64,000 nt of DNA, taken from Flaccisagitta enflata (lineage: Eukaryota; Chaetognatha; Sagittoidea; Aphragmophora). The notes under the pieces were generated by a model. The model was not told where the DNA came from and made no database searches. It was given only the letters and a program-made list of their open reading frames with translations. How positions within the stretch are numbered: position 1 is the stretch's first letter; each line of letters starts with the position of its first letter. This document shows positions 33,932 to 46,444 of the stretch, in pieces. Location: positions 9,052,001 through 9,116,000 of the forward strand of contig OZ231127.1 of the NCBI GenBank assembly GCA_965153355.1, read 5' to 3'. Made by a program: the position numbers and the translations under genes.

Positions 33932-34294
33932 TCATGATAGAAGCTGTTGTAACATATTACTTGGAATTCAGTGCCTAGCTGATATCCTTCATACTTAAAA
34001 TTTTGATAGGCTATCTAGTAAAAAATAGGCCAAAATCACCCCCTTTTTTATGTCACACTGATGTCACACTTAAAATCACAATGAAAAAGATATAAAAAAA
34101 TCATTAAGCCTACCCAACTATGGGTCATTTTTATTTAATTGCAATCCCTAAAGAAGAATTAAAAATTTTATGGCAGCAATTATTGTTAACTATCTAAAAT
34201 TTCACTTTTAGTTGATGTATCTAAAATAATGATTTATTTGATTTTGATACATAGTAGTATACTATACTTTAAATGACAATATCTTAAGTATTAT
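33932..34294. repeat. Direct repeat flanking the PLE, copy A'
   Basis: Second copy of 28930-29294, starting TCATGATAGAAGCTGTTGTAAC; it continues past ATCTTAAGTATTATGG into unique sequence. Between it and the PLE repeat lie about 130 bp with no match elsewhere in the window. Confidence 0.85.
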
Positions 34295-34299
34295 GGAAA

Positions 34300-35000
34300 T
34301 TTTCTTTTTTCCCCCTTTAGTATAGACATAACCCAAGTTACATGCAAAATTTCAGACCTTAATGTCAATTCTAGCCAGAGATATTGATTTTTGAAGAGAG
34401 TGACGGAAAATGTTAACACCCTGTTACTCTAATGTTACTCTGATTACGATGAAAACTAACATAGTTGAACATATTTCAAGTATTGGAATATTTTTTTTTA
34501 TATGATCTGAAAGAGTATCAAATTCTGAGCATAGGGCTCAAATTTTAAGCTAATAGGTGCAACCATTATGAAATTATGACATTTTTATCAATGTTAACGA
34601 ATTCAGTCGCCTTATTTCCGCCAGTCTAGTTTATTGTGGAAACTGCCTGTAATACTAATGTGCCTTGTTAAAATCAGGATTTCGGCCTTCACACGGGCAG
34701 GCCCGCAAGGCCTTAGCCAGCCACCCCCTCATATCACATAGAAAATAACAGGAAAGATTCGGGCCTCCAAAGCTTCCTACCTTTTGTAATCGGAAAGGGG
34801 TGGGATGGCAGGCATGAGTAAACGTTATCTGATCATCACCAGATTTTAGAGCTATCACCTGCGATAGAAATGGTCACATTTTTCCCGCGAGGAAATCGAG
34901 ATTCGAGTCTGACCATTATTTAAGTCACCCCTCTCTTTACACCACTGCACTAGGTCTATAGCTACATGATATTTACAACGTCATTTACGCCGAGCGCAAG
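34300..35000. other. Non-coding stretch
   Basis: No supported gene. A GATTCGAGTCTGA word at about 34909 resembles a polymerase III B box but no A box partner was found. Confidence 0.4.
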
Positions 35001-35640
35001 CGTCAAGGGAAACCATCCGTTCAAACTACCGCCAGGTGGTTTTGAGGAGTACTCTGGATTTTCTGCTTGTTTACACTCAGGATGGACTTCCTGAACTAGG
35101 ATCCAGCTTCAAAGAAATTTTTCTTGTGGCGCTTTTTGAGAAAAATCCAAAATTGATAATTTTTCATTTTACTCTGTACTAAGAATTTATTGAGTTATTA
35201 GAAAGTCTTTTTAGATAGCATATTTGAATTCCTGATAAAATTTCCTTTCATTTGGTAGGTCACACAGTATATTTTCATGAAGAAATGAAATTTTCATTTT
35301 TAAAGCCATCGTTACATTTTGCAACTGTAGTTAAAAAAATGAAAATTTTATTCTATTTCAAAAATATATAGTGCGACCTATCAAATGAAAGAAATTGCAT
35401 CAGGAATTCGAATCTGTTATCTAAAAATATTTTCTATTAGCTCTGTAAATTCTGAATGCAGAATTTGATGAAATATTATCAATTTTGGACTTTTTTCAAA
35501 AGGCGCCACAAGAAAGATTTCTTTGAAGCTGGATCCTAGTTCAGGAAGTCCATCCAGAGTGAAAACAAGCGAAAAATCCAGAGTACTACTCAAAACCACC
35601 TGGCGGTAGTTTGAATGAATGGTGGGGATGTCAAGCGTCA
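35001..35640. mobile_element. Fold-back element, about 620 bp, near-complete inverted repeat
   Basis: The arms 35020-35315 and 35335-35615 are inverted copies at roughly 85-90 percent by eye, sharing TTCAAACTACCGCCAGGTGG, GGACTTCCTGAACTAGGATCC, TTTCATTTGATAGGTCGCAC-like blocks and a centre rich in GAAAATTTTATT. A diverged relative lies at 46445-46875. It sits immediately 3' of the splice donor of the coiled-coil exon at 35674. Confidence 0.87.
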
Positions 35641-35673
35641 CTAAAACCAATATCATTGACACTTTGTACTCAC

Positions 35674-35853
35674 TTCTTAAACTTTTCGAATTTCTTTTCC
35701 TTTGAGTCTACTTCGGCCTTAATTTCCTCATGTTCTTGTTGGGCTTTTTCTTGATCATCTTTCACTTTTCGCATCGCGGATTTCTTTTTGTCCGCCGCTG
35801 ATTCAAGAATTTGATTCTTACGATCATTCTCTTCGTATTCTTCGCGAAGGACT
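35674..35853 (-). CDS. Internal exon of an unrecognised coiled-coil protein
   Basis: 180-nt exon. Minus-strand acceptor TTATTTCAACACAG precedes it and a near-consensus donor GTGAGTAC follows. It encodes VLREEYEENDRKNQILESAA...KKFEKFKK, a continuous charged heptad-type coiled coil of about 60 residues. The phase matches the exon at 36368-36552: the split Arg codon (AG then A) is restored when the 514-bp intron between them is removed, and it leaves in phase 2. Exon content and precise phasing argue for a genuine gene, though no further exons were found, so it could be a gene fragment. Family unknown; muscle, ciliary or SMC-like coiled coils are all possible. Confidence 0.7.
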
Positions 35854-36004
35854 CTGTGTTGAAATAACGGTTTGATTTGTGTTTGTGTAGTTTGTTTGTG
35901 TAGTTTGTTTGTTTGTTGTTTTGTTAGAAAGAAAAAGTGAAAAAGAATAAAACAATCACAGTGAAAAAGAATGAAACAAACAAACATACCAACAAACGAT
36001 CAAT

Positions 36005-36235
<231 letters not shown>

Positions 36236-36367
36236 GCGAGAAAACAAGAAAACAAGAAAACAAGAAAACAAGAAAAAAAGTAACTGAAAAAGAATGATCA
36301 AACGAAGAACAGAATATACCATTACTTTTAGAAGAATGCAATCAAATATATACTTTTATGCATCAAC

Positions 36368-36552
36368 CTGCATTCTTTGTGAGTTTGCGCGATTTCGAAT
36401 TTGGTTTCGTCGATTTCGTCGGCGAGTTTCTTGAGTTTGGAATTCCAGACGACTTCCGGTTTGACAGTGGTTTCCACGCTGACGTCGACGGCGCATTTGG
36501 CCGTTGACAACTCGGACAACTCAAACTCCAGCTCGTCGTTGATCACTTGATA
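36368..36552 (-). CDS. Internal exon of the same unrecognised coiled-coil protein
   Basis: 185-nt exon with acceptor CATTCCCTCCGCAG (minus strand) and donor GTTGAT. It encodes YQVINDELEFELSEL, VSVETTVKPEVVWNS and KLKKLADEIDETKFEIAQTH, ending in HKECR. Acidic-amphipathic start then coiled coil. Joined to 35853-35674 it gives 121 codons in one frame. A decayed tandem copy of its 5' half lies upstream at 36588-36714. Function not recognised. Confidence 0.7.
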
Positions 36553-36587
36553 CTGCGGAGGGAATGAATGGGAAGCTGCTGTTAATG

Positions 36588-36714
36588 GTTTGACGGAGGT
36601 TTCCATACTCATATCGACAGCGCATTGGCAGCCGACAACTCGGACAACTCGAAATCCAGCTCATCGTTGATCACTATGTACTAAGGATGGAGAGAGAGAG
36701 AGCTGCTGTTGATG
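36588..36714 (-). pseudogene. Decayed tandem copy of the coiled-coil exon
   Basis: The segment 36459-36587, which covers the acceptor and the first half of the exon above, is repeated at 36588-36714 at about 80 percent identity. The copy has a frameshift giving TGA early, and its acceptor is changed (CCTTAGTAC in place of CCGCAGTAT), so it is unlikely to be spliced in. Confidence 0.75.
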
Positions 36715-37147
36715 ATCTGACAGTGGTTTTATACTGTACGCATCGGTAAGAGGGAAAGAGCGTGTAATTGTTTTATTTCTTATTTTTTTTTTTCGTATTT
36801 TTTAATTTCTACTTTTTAATTCCTAACAAAAAAGTTACTGGAAATTTAATTACGTCATCATTCGATCTTTGAAGTTTTGGAATAGACAGCGTTTAAAAAA
36901 TCGCTTTCCCCCTTTTGATCACGACAATTCACCCTTAACACCATTCATTAACAGGTTGCAGATAAATATATTACTCTAACATTGTAGCCTCAATGATATC
37001 ATTTATATCAATATCAATAAAACCAACTTAGCCAAATACTACATCATGCAAATCAGTTTTTAAATGCAGGTATCCATTATGCCGCCTGACGTTTGCGTAA
37101 AGATACTTCCAAAAACACACCATGTGATGAACAGTTTCCTCATTGTT

Positions 37148-37367
37148 CTTAGTTGCATGTAAGTGACTCTAAAACCCGCTGTGTCGGTTTGTTGGTCGGT
37201 CTATCCATCGAATGGTCTGTTGGTTTGTCCATCGGTTAATCAGTTTGTCAAGGACACTTAGCTTTTATGGCGTTTATAGGCAATTAATTATGCTTCTCAA
37301 CTAAGCCTAATTCATCACTGCCTCTGCCCACCTTCACGCGACCTGAGGAAATTCGTAACCGGCCTTG
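37148..37367 (-). repeat. Family G element, diverged
   Basis: Minus-strand order: AAGGCCGGTTACGAATTTCC, GGTCGCGTGAAGGTGGGCAG, GACCGACC core, then GAGTCACTTACATGCAACTAAG. Motifs are partly decayed. Confidence 0.7.
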
Positions 37368-37437
37368 CATTCTTTTCTTTTCGGCAAAATTAGCAAAAGG
37401 AACCAGTGAAATCAAATTTAAACAATTGATAGATGTA

Positions 37438-38058
37438 CAGTGAGGCGCATAAATAAGTAGCCACTTTTGTAAAGACTATTTTGCTTATTCTAGAAACTGA
37501 TACGATAAATCTATTGGTGATGATATTAAAGGATTTTCAATTTTCTTTAATTTGAGACCAATCCCAAATTTGTGGCTCTTTTCGTTTAGAAGTGACGTCA
37601 GTTTGAATAGAAGCATATCAAAACCATGTTGGGAAAAAGGGACAAAAAATTAGCTCTTTTCTGACAATCAGAAAACTGAGTTGTTTTCTTTAAACTGATG
37701 TCATTTGAAAACGAATCAAGCTACAAATCTCTGATTGGACTAGATTTGTAGAGTTTTGGAAGCTCTTTAAAATGCTCACGGATTTGAAGTCATTATCATG
37801 GTTTGATTTGATCTAAGAAAAACTAAGTCTATTTTGTGTTTTGCCCGTGGTTGTTCAGTGATAGATTCTACTAAATTACTTCTCCTCTTTGAACTTGTAT
37901 GAATTCCTAGCAAATCGAGATATAAGTCTGGGATTGGGCTAGATTTGTAGAACTTTTGAAGATCTTTAAGAATCTCATAGATTTTTAGTGTTTTTAAGTG
38001 CTAGGACTGACACAATTAGCTTTTGAAAGTACTGGCTACTTATTTATGCGCCGCACTG
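37438..38058. mobile_element. Tc1-type MITE, 621 bp, 26-bp TIRs, TA duplication
   Basis: Left CAGTGAGGCGCATAAATAAG; complement of right CAGTGCGGCGCATAAATAAG, both continuing TAGCCA, one mismatch in 26. TA lies outside each end (37436-37437 and 38059-38060). No transposase frame inside; the sequence is AT-rich without long frames. CAGTG starts are usual for Tc1 relatives. Confidence 0.92.
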
Positions 38059-38099
38059 TACACTTACTGGTCAATACAGGGAAGAAGTTTTAGGTAGTA

Positions 38100-39677
38100 T
38101 TAAATCCTATTTTATAGCAATAGACATAACCTTTTAACTATTTTCTTATCATCTATAATTCAGACTACAATACTTGAATGAACCTTCACAGTTTGACTAG
38201 AAAGTGAAAAATGATGCAGAATAAAAAGAAAAAAAAGTTACAAGGGTGATTTTGAGGTTTCATCATCTAAATGCCTTAAAGTCCATCGAAAGCGAGCACT
38301 AAACTGATTAACTGTAGGCCAGAACTATAAAAAATCCATGACCATTTTAAAGCTCTGCAAAAAATCTTCCAAATGGGATGTTGCTGGTTACTGTAGCTTT
38401 ATTTGTTAAGAAATGGCAAAGGTTTGAAGAAAAAAAATCACTGATTGAAAAAAGTGCTCATTTCATGTTTTTCTAATGAACAATTTTAGTTTTTCCATTT
38501 TTGACAATGATGCAGCTCAAGATTATCTTAGCTACTCTTTATCCATGAGCAAATTGAAGAGCTTCAAATTTTCTTCAAAATGGCGCCAAGAACAAATTTT
38601 TAACTCAATGCGTTTAACTTTTATATTAGAATAAAGATAAGCCATAAAAATCACATAGTAGATTTCAAAATTTATCTTATGAACAGGATGGATGGACAGC
38701 AGACTGACAGATGGACAGACGGACCAATTAACAGGCATCCCCTCTTTTAGTCCGCAACTTAAAAGTGGAGAAACTAGAGATAGAATTGTTCAACCATAGA
38801 AACTTCTGGATAGGCACTGAACCCATGGTTTTCCGATCGTCTTTTGGGTAATTCTTTGCTTTTTCAGTTTTCAGCTTCAGTGAGAACACTTTTGGTAGTC
38901 ACATAATAGAGTATTGATTAGCTAATGGGTGCCGATGGGTGCCCTGATGTAATAGACTTAGTTCCACAGAACAAAAATCGTCAAACCAGCCCCTGAAGAT
39001 ATCCTAGTCAATGTTATATGTACCACGCGAATGAAATAAAAGATGCACCTCTTTATTTAATGATAAAACTGATATAGAAACCAATTTGAACCAATTTCTG
39101 TTGAATCATATCAAAAGATTTTAAAAAAATCACTTTCACTCTAGACCAATCCTTCATCTGTATCTCGAACAGTTAAGGAGCTAAAGCTCTGCAAAAAGAA
39201 GCACTATTTTGCTAAAATGCACTGTTTACATAGGGATTGTGAAACTGAAATAGGCAACGTTTTTACTCAAACTGATGCCATTTCTCAATGAAAAAAGATA
39301 GCAATACCAGATTGGCGCCAAATGAAAGTACTTTAAAAGGGCTTCAAAATGATCAAAGATTTTCCTTTATTCTTTAAAGATTTATTGGCTATTTATTGGC
39401 TGATAGATAAAACTCGGTCAAGTACCAAAAGAGAAACATAGCAATCTTGTTTTGCCTGTCATTTCTGAACAAATTGAGCTAAACTAACACGATTGGTGGC
39501 ACTAGATCGGAAATTCAATGTAATATCAGAATCTCACTGTTTTTTTCATCATTTCTTTGTTTTTAGCAGAGATGACTCAAAATGCTTGCCATTATATGTA
39601 TGTTGTAGGTAGTAAGGGGCGTACAGGTGGAGCAACCCCTCCCCCTGATGCACACATGCATGCATGTATGCATGCAC

Positions 39678-39680
<3 letters not shown>
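38100..39680. other. Mostly unannotated AT-rich stretch
   Basis: No supported gene. 38690-38763 holds a family G 3' fragment (GACGGACC...CTTTTAGTCCGCAACTTAAAA). Confidence 0.4.

Positions 39681-39682
<2 letters not shown>

Positions 39683-39758
<76 letters not shown>
39683..39758. repeat. (CA)n microsatellite
   Basis: About 37 pure units. Confidence 0.96.
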
Positions 39759-39759
<1 letters not shown>

Positions 39760-40149
39760 AGAAACTTTGTCAATCCATTGCTCTGTTGATCCATTGGTCA
39801 GATCATGATGATCTAGTTGTAGTGTAAAAACGAGCATGTTATGAAAACCTTCTAATTCTGTAATGAAAACCTTCTAATTCTAATTCTAATTTTAATTCTA
39901 ATTCTGTAATGAAACCTTCTAATTCTGTAATGAAAACCTGCTAACAATGATGAGCCTAAGTTCGAGAGGAGCAATGAGAACCTCAGATGGAGGGCCACTT
40001 CCTGCTTCACTATTTTAACGTAGTAGCTTGAACTATAGTTTTTTTTCTTTCTGAAAGCTGATGGGCAAGAGCTTTGAAAGAATATAGTTTTATACCTCTA
40101 ACTGTAATTGTTGACCAAAAAGAAAAAAAGTGCAAGACCTCTCTAGACT

Positions 40150-40232
40150 TGAACCTGTGACTCTGAACAGAAAGAAACTGTTTCTATTGAGTTTTGTACT
40201 CTACCAGCAGAGCTATGGCGCCCATGCATTGC
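40150..40232 (-). other. tRNA-like sequence (SINE head or pseudogene)
   Basis: Minus strand TAGCTCTGCTGGTAGAGTA fits a polymerase III A box and GGTTCAAGTCT fits a B box about 48 bases on. The acceptor ends do not pair and no clear anticodon stem forms, so a working tRNA is not claimed. Confidence 0.55.
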
Positions 40233-40910
40233 ATTGCATGAAAATCAATTGTCAGTTTTGTTAGGAATTTTATGACAGGTGGAACAATATCCCTCACTTT
40301 ACCCAAACTGAAAAATATGGAAGAGGGCCTTGTGAGCCCTCACTGCGCGCATCACTCCAAGTTTTCCATTTAGCAAAACTAACTTGCAAACATCCATTCT
40401 GAGTCTAACCCAAAACACTAATGATTACCAAAATAGATAAGGGTAATGATTGATACCGTTATTACCAAAATTAAACAAATCACCCGATGGTAACATTGTT
40501 AAGAAACCATACCCTTGAAGGATAGAATCGAGGTCAAGCTTAATGCAACCGCTGGACATTCTTATGTTCACTGAATACCAAGGACCATCAGCTTTCAGGA
40601 AAACTACATTTACATTTACATTCTTCTTTCAAACAATAAGAATTTAGAGGGCCCTCTCTGTACTGCCCTTATTGCTCCTATCGCATCTGGTCTTTCAATC
40701 GAAATGGGAAGGCGTTTTTCCCACATGCAGGAAAACTCATGTAGCGTGCACATGGGCTCCTATGCGCGTATCAATGTTTTCGAAGTGATGGAACATATGC
40801 ACAGTTTACTCTTTAGTCAGTCACTGAGGATGCCTCATTGCCCTTAACCGTTGACGGCCTTTTGACGGTGCGTTTGACTTTCTGTTGCCTCGCTATCCAA
40901 CCACGGATGA

Positions 40911-41035
40911 CCACAGGGGACCGCAGGTTACCACAGGTGACCACAAGCCTACCCAGGCGACCACAGACGGCCACAGGCGACCACAGACGGCCACAGGCGG
41001 CCACAGGCGGCCACAGGCGGCCACAGGCGACCACC
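40911..41035. repeat. 10-bp minisatellite CCACAGGCGA
   Basis: About twelve imperfect units (CCACAGGCGA, CCACAGACGG, CCACAGGCGG). Confidence 0.9.
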
Positions 41036-41179
41036 GCGACTGCTTTCTGCGGCCTTGTAAAAGTCTAAAGATAGAGCTTCTGAGGAGCTTTGGTTTCTGC
41101 TTTTATCACTGACGAATTGTTTGTCGCTGATTGTCACAGAGACTTAACAAAGTATCTCTTCATGTCAACCCTGTCATTC

Positions 41180-41638
<459 letters not shown>

Positions 41639-41861
41639 CGTCTTCAGAATTGGTTCTCCTTACAGTTGCCATCCTTTGTTCCAGAGGATCATTAGGCTTC
41701 TCCCCATCAATTATGCCACCCTAATCGAGAGCTCTCTTGAATATTTGATAGACTTTTGATGGTCTTGTTCTCTTTCCAATTTTTCTTCAAGAATCACCCT
41801 CTTTTTTTTTAAAGAATTCTTTCCTTTTAAAGGCAACTAGAAATACTTCTATACTGTAATA

Positions 41862-42055
<194 letters not shown>

Positions 42056-42229
42056 CAAAGTTTCTTGGCCATCGGAATTCGATGATTATCGGTATTTAAT
42101 AATTCAAGGATTTGAGCAGATGTTTGTCACTTTATGTGTGGCTCACATGACCACTGCTCTGGCTGGATTTTGACTTTTGCCTCCACTTCGTTAAGCCACA
42201 CGCACGCGCACGAGTGAACACAGTAGCAA

Positions 42230-42355
42230 CCTTCAGTCCGCTCATCCGTCTGACCATCTGTCTGTCCGTCCGTCCCTCCATCCAACTGTCCGTCCTTCCG
42301 TCTGTCCGTCCGTCCGTCCTTTCGTCCACCAATCCGTCCGTCCATCCGTCCGTCC
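42230..42355. repeat. GTCCGTCC-rich repeat, probable family G core
   Basis: Many GTCCGTCCGTCC and GTCCATCC words; no clean family ends, but CCCCTGCCCCTGCCC follows at about 42410. Confidence 0.5.
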
Positions 42356-42588
42356 GTTGTTTGGTTAGTTGGTAATATTTCTAAACTGCAGTCGGCTCTT
42401 GGATAAATGCCCCTGCCCCTGCCCCTGCCTTTGCTCTTGGCTCAACCAAAAGTTCCGCAAAAGCTTGTCCTTGTTTGAGCTTCTTCGTGATTCTTAAGTT
42501 TAACAACAACATCATTCACACCAATCATAGCAAGTGTCTAATTTCAATGATGTCGTCCATATATGTGCTCTGTATATATATAGCTGTA

Positions 42589-45500
42589 ACAGGGTGTGCA
42601 AAATTATCCGCAATTGTTTCATAGAAAGAAAACTATAGCAAAAAGTGACCCAACATCATAAAATTTGGACTAGAGTACCCCAATTAGTCATACCAGAAGC
42701 TAAAATTGATAGTAAGGCTTTTCTGTATCCCTTGTCACTTAGGGAGTCAAATGATTTGAAGCAAAGATTTTGATATTGACAGGATTTTATTACAAAGCTT
42801 GGTGGGTTTTAGGTAGTTCTGAGGGTGTTGTATATAGTTTAGAGGAGGCGCTTGAGATGGTAGATTACTTAGTTAGAAACTCATATATCAAGGCTTTTGG
42901 TAGTATTTTTAGGCAAGGTAGAGGAATCATCATGGGTGGAAAAAGCTCAGGATGGTTGTCAGATTGTTCCGTTATGGTGGATGAATTTAAGTATGTAGAT
43001 AGTAAAATTAGAGGGGGTCAACTAGAAGATGCAGATAGGTTAAAACTTTTTAGAAGATACAGGGATGACTGCACATCTCTGAATATTGATGATTTTCTTA
43101 GTATTGCTAGTGTAATTTATTCTCCTAGCTTAACTCTAACGCAGGAAAATGATCTTCCTAATAAGGTAAATGTTTTGGATATGGTAGCGGAAATTGTAGA
43201 TAGCCGTGTGATAACAAAGGTATATTGTAAGACAGATCACTTTCCATTTGAGGTTATTTCTCTTCCTTTCCTAGATAGCAATTTAGATGATGGGGTGTGT
43301 TATAGGGTATTCTACGGGCAGGTTATCAGATTTCAAAGGTTAAGCAGCCTTAAGGAGGATTTTGAGTGTAGGGTAAAGTTTTTGAATCTTTTTGATTAAA
43401 AGGGGTTATGATGTCAGGACTTCTTTAAGAAACAATTTTGTAGGGCAGTGGATAGAAATTATATAATAGAGTTTCAGAAATGGGCTATTTTGCCACTGGG
43501 TGAGAGGCATGGTTCTTTGGCCTGTTAGATCAGTTAACTTTGAGAGAAGTCTCCATGATTTAGTCTATCTATCTGGCAAAAAAAAAACTGAACAGTTACT
43601 TCTATTGCTCATAAATCCTTTGAAAATTCACCCAGTGTGCTGAAATTTTTACTGAAGTTACTTTTTAGTATCATTAAGCATCACTGAAAAAATCAATGAC
43701 CTGCTCTAAATAGTTTGAGAATTATAGATTTTTTTAAAGTGCTTGTCAGAAGATCAGAAATTCAATGTACACATATAAGATTCACTAAGTCAATAAACAA
43801 ACCCAAAAAACCATACTAAATCTAGTCCAGTTGAAGTGAAATTTTAAGTGGAAATAAACCATAGTGTTAGCAGGCTGTGATAAAAATTTCATTACAAAAC
43901 TCAATGTGCACACAAAAGAATTAACAAAGAATGAATAAACAAAGTTGAAGTAGAGGTAAACCACATCGTTAGCAGGCTGTGGTAAAATTCCATTACAAAA
44001 CTCCAATTATTTTAGCAGAAGCAGCAAGTTTTCCTTAACTTTTTTTATGGTTTTTTATCATAATTTCTTAACTGGTAACTTTGTACATATGGTTCATCTC
44101 CAGTAAAATTTTGGTGAAGATTGGAGCATTTTTAGTCCCCCAAGTAGTAAAAATATTCTAACAGGTAGCAGAATATTTTCTATGCTCACAAACAGAAAAC
44201 ACAATCAGCAATATCTATACCCACTAGACTTTATCTGAGTAGATGCAAATTTTGCCTAGTATTAGTAAATATTACCATCAGACTATAGTTCAAAAATCAT
44301 GACAAAACTCCCAAAACTTTTTGCACAATGCCAATTTTACTAAAAATGGTAATATTTTGATTTAGGATAAACATCATCTCTGGCAGTCCAAAAAAGAGGT
44401 GGCTTCAGTAAAAACGTGATAACGGCTAAAGTTTTCAACGGATTTTGATGAAATTTTAACCAGACATAGTCCATATCATGGTTATCATTCACTGTAAATT
44501 TTAGGCAAATTGGTCAACATCTTCATACTTTTTTGCTCTCTCAAAAGTTGTTTCAGTTTTTTTGCCATGGTGTGTGTAGCTGGTCATGGAACTCTCCTGA
44601 TTTTTTTTTTTTTTTTTTATTTATTTTTTTTTTATTTTTTTTTTGGGTGATCAATGTTTCAGGTCTATTAATATAGCTGATACTTTGGTTACTCTCCTTA
44701 CATTCCAGTGGTCTATTAATATAGCACTGGTCTGTGTATATATGTACAGGCAATTTATTGTAGATAAGTTTATAGCTGTAATAGTTCACATATTTAGCCC
44801 ATTGTAAATGCTTGTGTGATATGGATGAAATCTGATGAAATCTGCTCTTTGGTCTATCCCATGCATATCTGATTGTCTCTGGTCCTTTGGTCCTGTTATA
44901 TCTGGTTGTCAGCTGTCCAACTCTGTTTCTTCACTTAATCCCTCTTCCTCATCATTCCTCTTCTTCATCCCTCTTCCTCATCTTCCCTGCTCAAGTTCAT
45001 CTTCACCTAACTTTCTCCAATTCATTCTTGCTTTGCTTCTACACCCTCAACTCTATCTCTCTCATTTCTTCACTTTTTTCTTTGGTTTCTAGGATAAAGT
45101 GGGATGGGGCCTAACCACGCCTGGGTTAGGGGAAGATAACTTCCTTCCTCCTCTTTCTCAGACAGTCCACAGCCTGTGCCTGGAGACCTCTCTCTTTTCT
45201 TCTCTCTCTTTCAACTACCCTTCCTTTTTACCTAAACCTAACATAAACATATAGGCAAAATAAGTCACAAAATCGTATTTGTGATTACTCCATAGTGATT
45301 TTCTCAGCTTGGCACACTCTCTGCTGAGAGAGGTAAGTTACATCAACATGAATGCATCAAGTAAACTATGCCTAAAGGCCAAAAAAATTAATAACAGAAT
45401 TTATGGTTTTTTTTAATAAATCTTTTTAAAAAATACTTAATTTGAGTAAAATTTACCTAAAAAACCTTATGTCTGACTTATTTATTTATTGTGAATTTCA

Positions 45501-45620
45501 GTTTTGAATACAAAAAATGATATTTTTTCATAACTATCACTCATGTTTCCAAAAATCATTATCTTTATGCGTTTTTTAAAAAAAGTAAGTGCCAATTGCG
45601 GATAATTCTGCACACCCTGT
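42589..45620. mobile_element. 3.0-kb element with 28-bp TIRs enclosing an RT fragment
   Basis: Left end ACAGGGTGTGCAAAATTATC continuing CGCAATTG (42589-42616); complement of the right end ACAGGGTGTGCAGAATTATC continuing CGCAATTG (45593-45620): one mismatch in 28. The ACAGGGTGT start looks like Tc1/mariner. A TA precedes the left end, while the right end is followed by TTTA, so a clean TA duplication is not certain. No transposase was found inside; the only protein-like frame is the RT fragment at 42755-43399. The rest (43420-45590) is AT-rich with a CT-rich patch near 44900-45230. Confidence 0.8.
42755..43399 (+). CDS. Reverse-transcriptase palm/thumb fragment, 5'-truncated
   Basis: Open from the TGA at 42752-42754 to the stop at 43399, about 214 codons with no good ATG. 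It shows SLEEALEMVDYLVRN, motif B QGRGIIMGGKSSGWLSD, motif C LFRRYRDDCTSLN (YxDD catalytic box), LTLTQEN, VNVLDMVAEI, then thumb KVYCKTDHFPFEVISLPFL and YGQVIRFQRL. This motif order matches a family of animal reverse transcriptases with IPMG, YIDD and QLIRY signatures; I cannot place it in a named clade. The fingers and motif A are missing, so it is inactive by itself. AT-rich codon use (AGA, TTA) differs from the PLE RT at 30-32 kb, so it is a different family. Confidence 0.78.
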   Translation, partial: FEAKILILTGFYYKAWWVLGSSEGVVYSLEEALEMVDYLVRNSYIKAFGSIFRQGRGIIMGGKSSGWLSDCSVMVDEFKYVDSKIRGGQLEDADRLKLFRRYRDDCTSLNIDDFLSIASVIYSPSLTLTQENDLPNKVNVLDMVAEIVDSRVITKVYCKTDHFPFEVISLPFLDSNLDDGVCYRVFYGQVIRFQRLSSLKEDFECRVKFLNLFD

Positions 45621-45903
45621 TTTATCTCAAGATGAGACAGGAATTGGTGACCTCTTTCTTAATATTAGTCTTATTCAAAATTCTGTAAAAGGAATTTTTT
45701 CCGAAATTGAAGGATAGTTGTTATGGATTCGGACTAAACACCATTGAGAGCTCCAGGGGCTCTTGTCCTTAACTTAGTGTGGAGCAGTACATATACATAT
45801 ACATTTTAACTAAAACCACAACAACCTTTAATCAAGCTTTAACAAAATCATCCACATCATACGTTCAGGCCATATCAAAGTATAGTCTTGATTCATCCTT
45901 TTT

Positions 45904-46365
45904 GGGCAGCGGCCCCAAAAGGTCACAGGGGGGAATTTCGAGACGTCCATCCTTCAATACGTCCCTCCGTTTGTCCCTCCCCCTTGGCCATCAGGGCCTC
46001 AAGTCTGCACTCTCAGGCCTGATTTTGGCCCTAGAAGCCCTCCAATTAGCCCTTTCAGACCTCAATTTAGCCCTCAAGAGCTCAAATCAGCTCTCCAGAC
46101 CTCATATCTGCCCTCAAGACCTCAAATCAGCCCTCCAGACCTCAAATCAGCTCCTTAGGCCTCAAATTTGTCCTGTAAGCCACAATCCTGCCCCCCAAAT
46201 CTCGAATCTGCTCTTTTGGACTAAATTCTGCCCTTCGGACTTATCAAAATTCCCCAGTGTCCTGGGACATATTGTGGGGCCGCATGCCCTTCTCTCCTCC
46301 ATTACATCCTTAGGATCACTCAGCAGGGCATCAGGTACCGCTGACCCTGTGTGCGATCCTTGGCA
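45904..46365. mobile_element. Family N element, diverged, with trailing module
   Basis: Left GGGCAGCGGCCCCAAAAGG...CACAGGGGGGAATTTCG; about 14 units of the CCTCAAATCAGCCCTC type; right CCCCAGTGTCCTGGGACATATTGTGGGGCCGCATGCCC. GCAGGGCATCAGGTACCGCTGACC (46322 on) is the usual trailing module. The 206-codon frame across it is a repeat translation. Confidence 0.8.
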
Positions 46366-46444
46366 CTACTGTCTCTATAAGGTTGGAACCAAAGAATGAT
46401 ATTACTATGCACGTTTTGCATTTAAGGATTCATGATGTAGAGCA

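Noticed and set aside
45779-46399. 206-codon frame as a gene
   Set aside because: It runs through a family N element and its SALQTSNQ-like repeats follow the 20-bp core units.
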